From: Litoreibacter janthinus
GTDB taxonomy: Bacteria > Pseudomonadota > Alphaproteobacteria > Rhodobacterales > Rhodobacteraceae
Assembly (NCBI RefSeq): GCF_900111945.1
Contig: NZ_FOYO01000001.1
Span: 162,251 to 226,250 of the forward strand
Direction of reading: 5' to 3'
Length of the DNA: 64,000 bases
How positions within the stretch are numbered: position 1 is the first letter of the stretch; each line of letters begins with the position of its first letter. Below the pieces are notes generated by a model, which was not told the DNA's origin, searched no databases, and saw only the letters and a list, made by a program, of their open reading frames with translations. A program made the position numbers and the translations under genes. Shown here piece by piece: positions 60,987 to 64,000 of this stretch.

Positions 60987-62126
60987 TTACCTCGGTCTGT
61001 GGACATGAGCGCTTTGCATCAAGCCGAAGGCCAGCAGCAGCACAATCATTGCGGAGCCGCCATAGCTTACCATTGGCAACGGTACGCCAACCACGGGGGC
61101 CAACCCCATGACCATCGACATGTTCACCGCGAAGAACAAAAAGAACGTCAGCCCGATCCCCATGGTCAGAAGCGACGCAAACCGGTCTTTGTTGCTGAGC
61201 GCGGAAATAACGCAGAACACCAGTACCAGCACATAAAGGCTCAACAGCGAGATGCCGCCAATGAACCCGAATTCCTCGGCCAGAGTGGTAAAGATAAAGT
61301 CCGTATGCTTCTCCGGCAGGAAGTTCAGGCGACTTTGGGTGCCTTGCATGTACCCCCGCCCTGTCCAGCCCCCGGAGCCAAGCGCAATCTTGGACTGCGT
61401 GATGTGATAGCCCGCCCCAAGAGGGTCGGACGCGGGGTCGATAAACGTGTCGATCCGCCGATACTGGTAGTCTTTAAGAAGTTGCCACGTCGTCCCTCGG
61501 CTTTCGAATACCGCGCCAACCAGTCCCGCGGCACCACCGACAACAGCAGCGAAATAGGCCCAATGGACCCCGGCCAAAAACATGATCCCGCCGCCCCCGA
61601 ATACCAACAACAACGCCGTCCCAAGGTCAGGCTGCCTTAGTGTCAAGAACACGGGCACCGCAATAATCGCCACCGGGATAAGCACCCAAAGCGGGCGGGA
61701 AATCTTCTTGATATCGACCCAGTCGTAATATGCTGCCAGAAACATGATCAGGGTCACTTTGGTCAGCTCGGACGGTTGCAACCGCATAAAGCCAAGGTCG
61801 ATCCAGCGCTGCGCGCCCATGCCGGTAGACCCGAAAAATTCCACAGCCAGCAACAGGACCACCGAAAGTCCGTAGGCCAACCCCGCGATGTTGCGCAAGA
61901 ACCATACGGGGATCATCGCCACGCTCAGCATCAGGAAGACACCTATAGCGAACCGCTTCATCTGCGGCTCGGCCCACGGCGTCATCGACCCGCCAGCCAC
62001 CGAGTAAAGCATAAGGAACCCGACGCTGGCGATGGCAGTCAACAAAACGACCACTGGCCAGTTGAGATACAGCACTTTGGACAGCCCGCTGGGGACTGAC
62101 TTCACGTTGTATTCAAGATAGCTCAC
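60987..62126 (-). CDS. rodA: Rod-shape-determining glycosyltransferase RodA
   Basis: 379 residues, about ten membrane segments. SEDS family: GAQRWIDLGFMRLQPSELTK, RQPDLGTALLLVFGGGGIMF, GYHITQSKIALGSGGWTGRG, LPEKHTDFIFTTLAEEFGF, and VVGVPLPMVSYGGSAMIVLL. Polymerises peptidoglycan strands for cell elongation. Overlaps mrdA by 4 bases. Confidence 0.96.
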   Translation of the reverse strand: MSYLEYNVKSVPSGLSKVLYLNWPVVVLLTAIASVGFLMLYSVAGGSMTPWAEPQMKRFAIGVFLMLSVAMIPVWFLRNIAGLAYGLSVVLLLAVEFFGSTGMGAQRWIDLGFMRLQPSELTKVTLIMFLAAYYDWVDIKKISRPLWVLIPVAIIAVPVFLTLRQPDLGTALLLVFGGGGIMFLAGVHWAYFAAVVGGAAGLVGAVFESRGTTWQLLKDYQYRRIDTFIDPASDPLGAGYHITQSKIALGSGGWTGRGYMQGTQSRLNFLPEKHTDFIFTTLAEEFGFIGGISLLSLYVLVLVFCVISALSNKDRFASLLTMGIGLTFFLFFAVNMSMVMGLAPVVGVPLPMVSYGGSAMIVLLLAFGLMQSAHVHRPR

Positions 62127-64000
62127 GCTTGGGACTCCGGCGCCTTCGGCTCATCCGGATCCCACAATTGCAACTTCTTCAAAGCCGAGCTGATACGACC
62201 GCGTTGCGAACTCGGATAGGCCGATAGAGGCGGTATCCCGTCGGCTTGCGCAGCCAGAATAATATCACGCGCAATCGGGGCCGCCGCAGTCGATCCGCCG
62301 CCACCATGTTCTACCACCACCGAAACCGCGTATTTCGGCGCATCTGCGGGGGCAAAGCCCACATAAAGCGCGTGATCGCGGCGCTCCCAAGGCAGATCGG
62401 CGTTGCTCGACACACCACGTGCGCGCTCCGCCTTAGTGATGTTGCGCACCTGACTGGTACCCGTCTTGCCCGCCATGCGCATCGATTTGTCGTCGATCCG
62501 AGTGCCGTAGGCCGTGCCGCCACTTTCGTTGGCAACCGCAAACATGCCGCCCTGCACCTGAGCCATCATCTCGCGGCTTAGGCCCAGCGGCTCCCCTGCG
62601 CCTGATGGCGTCTCGACCCCGTCGATGGACTTAACCAAACGCGGCGTCACAGACCGGTTCGTCGCGAGGCGCGCCGTCATCACCGCAAGTTGCAACGGTG
62701 ACGTCAGCACAAAACCCTGTCCAATCGAGGCGTTCAAGCTGTCGCCGATCACCCAGTCCTTGCCGCGATTTTCCTTTTTCCACGCCTTGGTTGGCATCAA
62801 GCCTGCGGCAACGGCGGACATTGGCACGTCATGCCGCTCGCCCAGCCCCAGCCTGCGCGCCATGGCCGAAATCTTCTCGACCCCGACGCGCTGCGCCAAA
62901 TCATAGTAATACACGTCACAGGACTGTTTGAGCGAGTTGCGCAGGTTCATCCGGCCATGACCGCCCCGCTTCCAACAATGGAACCTGCGGCTGGCAACTT
63001 CGGTGTATCCGACGCAGCGGATCGTCTCGTCCGGCGTGATTTCTCCCGCCTCAAGCGCCGCCAGCGCGGTCACCATCTTGAAGGTGGAGCCCGGAGGATA
63101 CGTTCCCTGCACCGCCTTATTGGCCAGCGGGCGGTATTTGTTGCTCGTCAGGTCACCGTAATCCTTGACGGAGATACCGCGCACAAACAGGTTCGGGTCA
63201 AACGCGGGGGCAGAGCCAATCGAAAGCAAATCGCCAGTCTCGACATCAATCACAACGGCGGCGGCACTTTCGCCGGCCAACCGCGCCTGCACAAAGTTTT
63301 GCAATCGCGTGTCGATGGTCAATTGTACATTGGCGCCTTTCTGGCTTTCGTCCCGACCCAGCTCGCGCATCACCCGCCCGATAGCGTTCACTTCTACGCG
63401 TTTGGTGCCCGCTTTGCCGCGCAGCTCATGCTCCAGCTTGTTCTCCGCGCCTGTCTTGCCGATCTGGAATTTGGGAATTTGCAGCAGCGGGTCTTTATCT
63501 TCGATACGGCTGAGATCATAGTCACTGACCGGCCCTACATAGCCAACGATATGGGCAAAATCGGCGCCTCGCGGATACGCGCGACTAAGGCCAACCTCAG
63601 GCGTAATTCCGGGTAAAGCTGGTGCGTTCACGGCGACCTGACTCAGGTCTTCCCAGGACAGCCGATCCGCAATCGTCACGGGCACCAGTCGCGACCGCTT
63701 GCGCAGCTCTTCACGCGCCCGCTCCATATCTTCTTCGGTCATCGGGATCAGCCGCGCGAGGGCGTGGAGAACCTGTTCCGGATCATCAACCTCGTCGCGC
63801 ACCATGGTGACGCGGTAATTCTGTTCGTTGCCTGCCAGCAAAAGCCCGTTGCGATCGAACACCTGCCCACGGGCGGGCGGCAGCAAGCGAATGTTGATCC
63901 GGTTTTCTTCAGCCAGCAGCCTGAATTGGTCTGCCTGATCAACCTGAAGGTGGCGCATCCGAAGCCCCAGCACTCCCGCGAACGCAGCCATGCCGCTGCC
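62123..64000 (-). CDS. mrdA: Penicillin-binding protein 2 (5' end outside window)
   Basis: At least 625 residues; the frame runs off the right edge, so the true start lies beyond 64000. Readable parts: N-terminal FDRNGLLLAGNEQNYRVTM, transpeptidase active site YPPGSTFKMVTALAALEAG (Ser of STFK), KQSCDVYYYDLAQRVG and MAGKTGTSQVRN. The transglycosylase domain is absent, as in class B enzymes. Works with RodA in side-wall synthesis; operon partner downstream. Confidence 0.95.
   Translation of the reverse strand, partial: GSGMAAFAGVLGLRMRHLQVDQADQFRLLAEENRINIRLLPPARGQVFDRNGLLLAGNEQNYRVTMVRDEVDDPEQVLHALARLIPMTEEDMERAREELRKRSRLVPVTIADRLSWEDLSQVAVNAPALPGITPEVGLSRAYPRGADFAHIVGYVGPVSDYDLSRIEDKDPLLQIPKFQIGKTGAENKLEHELRGKAGTKRVEVNAIGRVMRELGRDESQKGANVQLTIDTRLQNFVQARLAGESAAAVVIDVETGDLLSIGSAPAFDPNLFVRGISVKDYGDLTSNKYRPLANKAVQGTYPPGSTFKMVTALAALEAGEITPDETIRCVGYTEVASRRFHCWKRGGHGRMNLRNSLKQSCDVYYYDLAQRVGVEKISAMARRLGLGERHDVPMSAVAAGLMPTKAWKKENRGKDWVIGDSLNASIGQGFVLTSPLQLAVMTARLATNRSVTPRLVKSIDGVETPSGAGEPLGLSREMMAQVQGGMFAVANESGGTAYGTRIDDKSMRMAGKTGTSQVRNITKAERARGVSSNADLPWERRDHALYVGFAPADAPKYAVSVVVEHGGGGSTAAAPIARDIILAAQADGIPPLSAYPSSQRGRISSALKKLQLWDPDEPKAPESQA

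Noticed and set aside
1-64000. CRISPR arrays, rRNA genes and insertion sequences
   Set aside because: No regularly spaced identical repeats, no rRNA-like sequence and no transposase frame were seen on either strand.

Overview
The window looks like a chromosome segment of a Rhodobacteraceae (Roseobacter-group) alphaproteobacterium. This is inferred from gene content and protein style: a DUF2924/serine-recombinase pair, a Na+-NQR operon, KpsE/KpsT with KdsA, GhrA-type reductase, SseB-like protein and the mrdA-rodA cell-elongation pair. No marker gene was searched against a database. The right end (51.6-64 kb) is visibly GC-rich and reads as ordinary chromosome. Parts of the left and middle are more AT-rich and are dominated by recombinases, defence-like genes, repeats and broken genes.

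Region by region. (1) 0.6-9.7 kb is a phosphorelay cluster: three membrane or soluble histidine kinases, a single-domain receiver, an HPt protein, a receiver with a degenerate GGDEF-like output, and a decayed receiver pseudogene. (2) 10.1-12.2 kb is a DUF2924 protein translationally coupled to a large serine recombinase. (3) 12.36-28.8 kb starts with a 15-bp copy of the 3' end of tRNA-Gln, a P4-type tyrosine integrase, AlpA, a DUF3631 ATPase and a terminase-small-subunit-like protein. This layout resembles a phage satellite. Cargo follows: an IetAS-like AAA ATPase/subtilase pair, two secreted Cys-rich proteins, an HNH nuclease and an exported TPR-CHAT caspase-like protein with a membrane partner. 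(4) 29.2-35.6 kb holds small metabolic and metal modules: DUF1330; HxlR + acyl-CoA-dehydrogenase-like + nitrilase; and a MerR-controlled transglutaminase-like/CDF transporter/methyltransferase operon whose last gene carries a stop. (5) 36-41.4 kb has two tandem tyrosine recombinases, a trypsin-like protease and a SnoaL-like protein. (6) 41.7-51.1 kb is a sodium-energy region: CPA2 antiporter, five-haem cytochrome c and nqrABCDEF-apbE-nqrM-CBS. NqrB is unusually short and lacks the usual covalent-FMN motif. (7) tRNA-Gln lies at 51.6 kb. (8) 51.7-64 kb is chromosomal: flavoprotein, kdsA-kpsE-kpsT, nhaA, arsR-permease, sseB-like, ghrA, rodA and mrdA (cut by the window edge).

The strongest large-scale signal is a pair of identical 15-bp direct repeats, 12356-12370 and 51603-51617, the second being the 3' end of the intact tRNA-Gln. 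Just inside each lies a pair of GTGGGRA boxes spaced 12 bp, the arrangement expected of integrase arm sites. This suggests a 39.2-kb integrated element, or several elements accreted at one tRNA, that includes the nqr region. A second pattern is a family of degenerate intergenic repeats, with recurring words such as TTTGGGCCG and GAATGTCTGC, that fill most long gaps between 0 and 51.5 kb and are not seen in the right-hand chromosomal part.

All assignments come from reading motifs in the translated sequence. No homology search or structure prediction was run.
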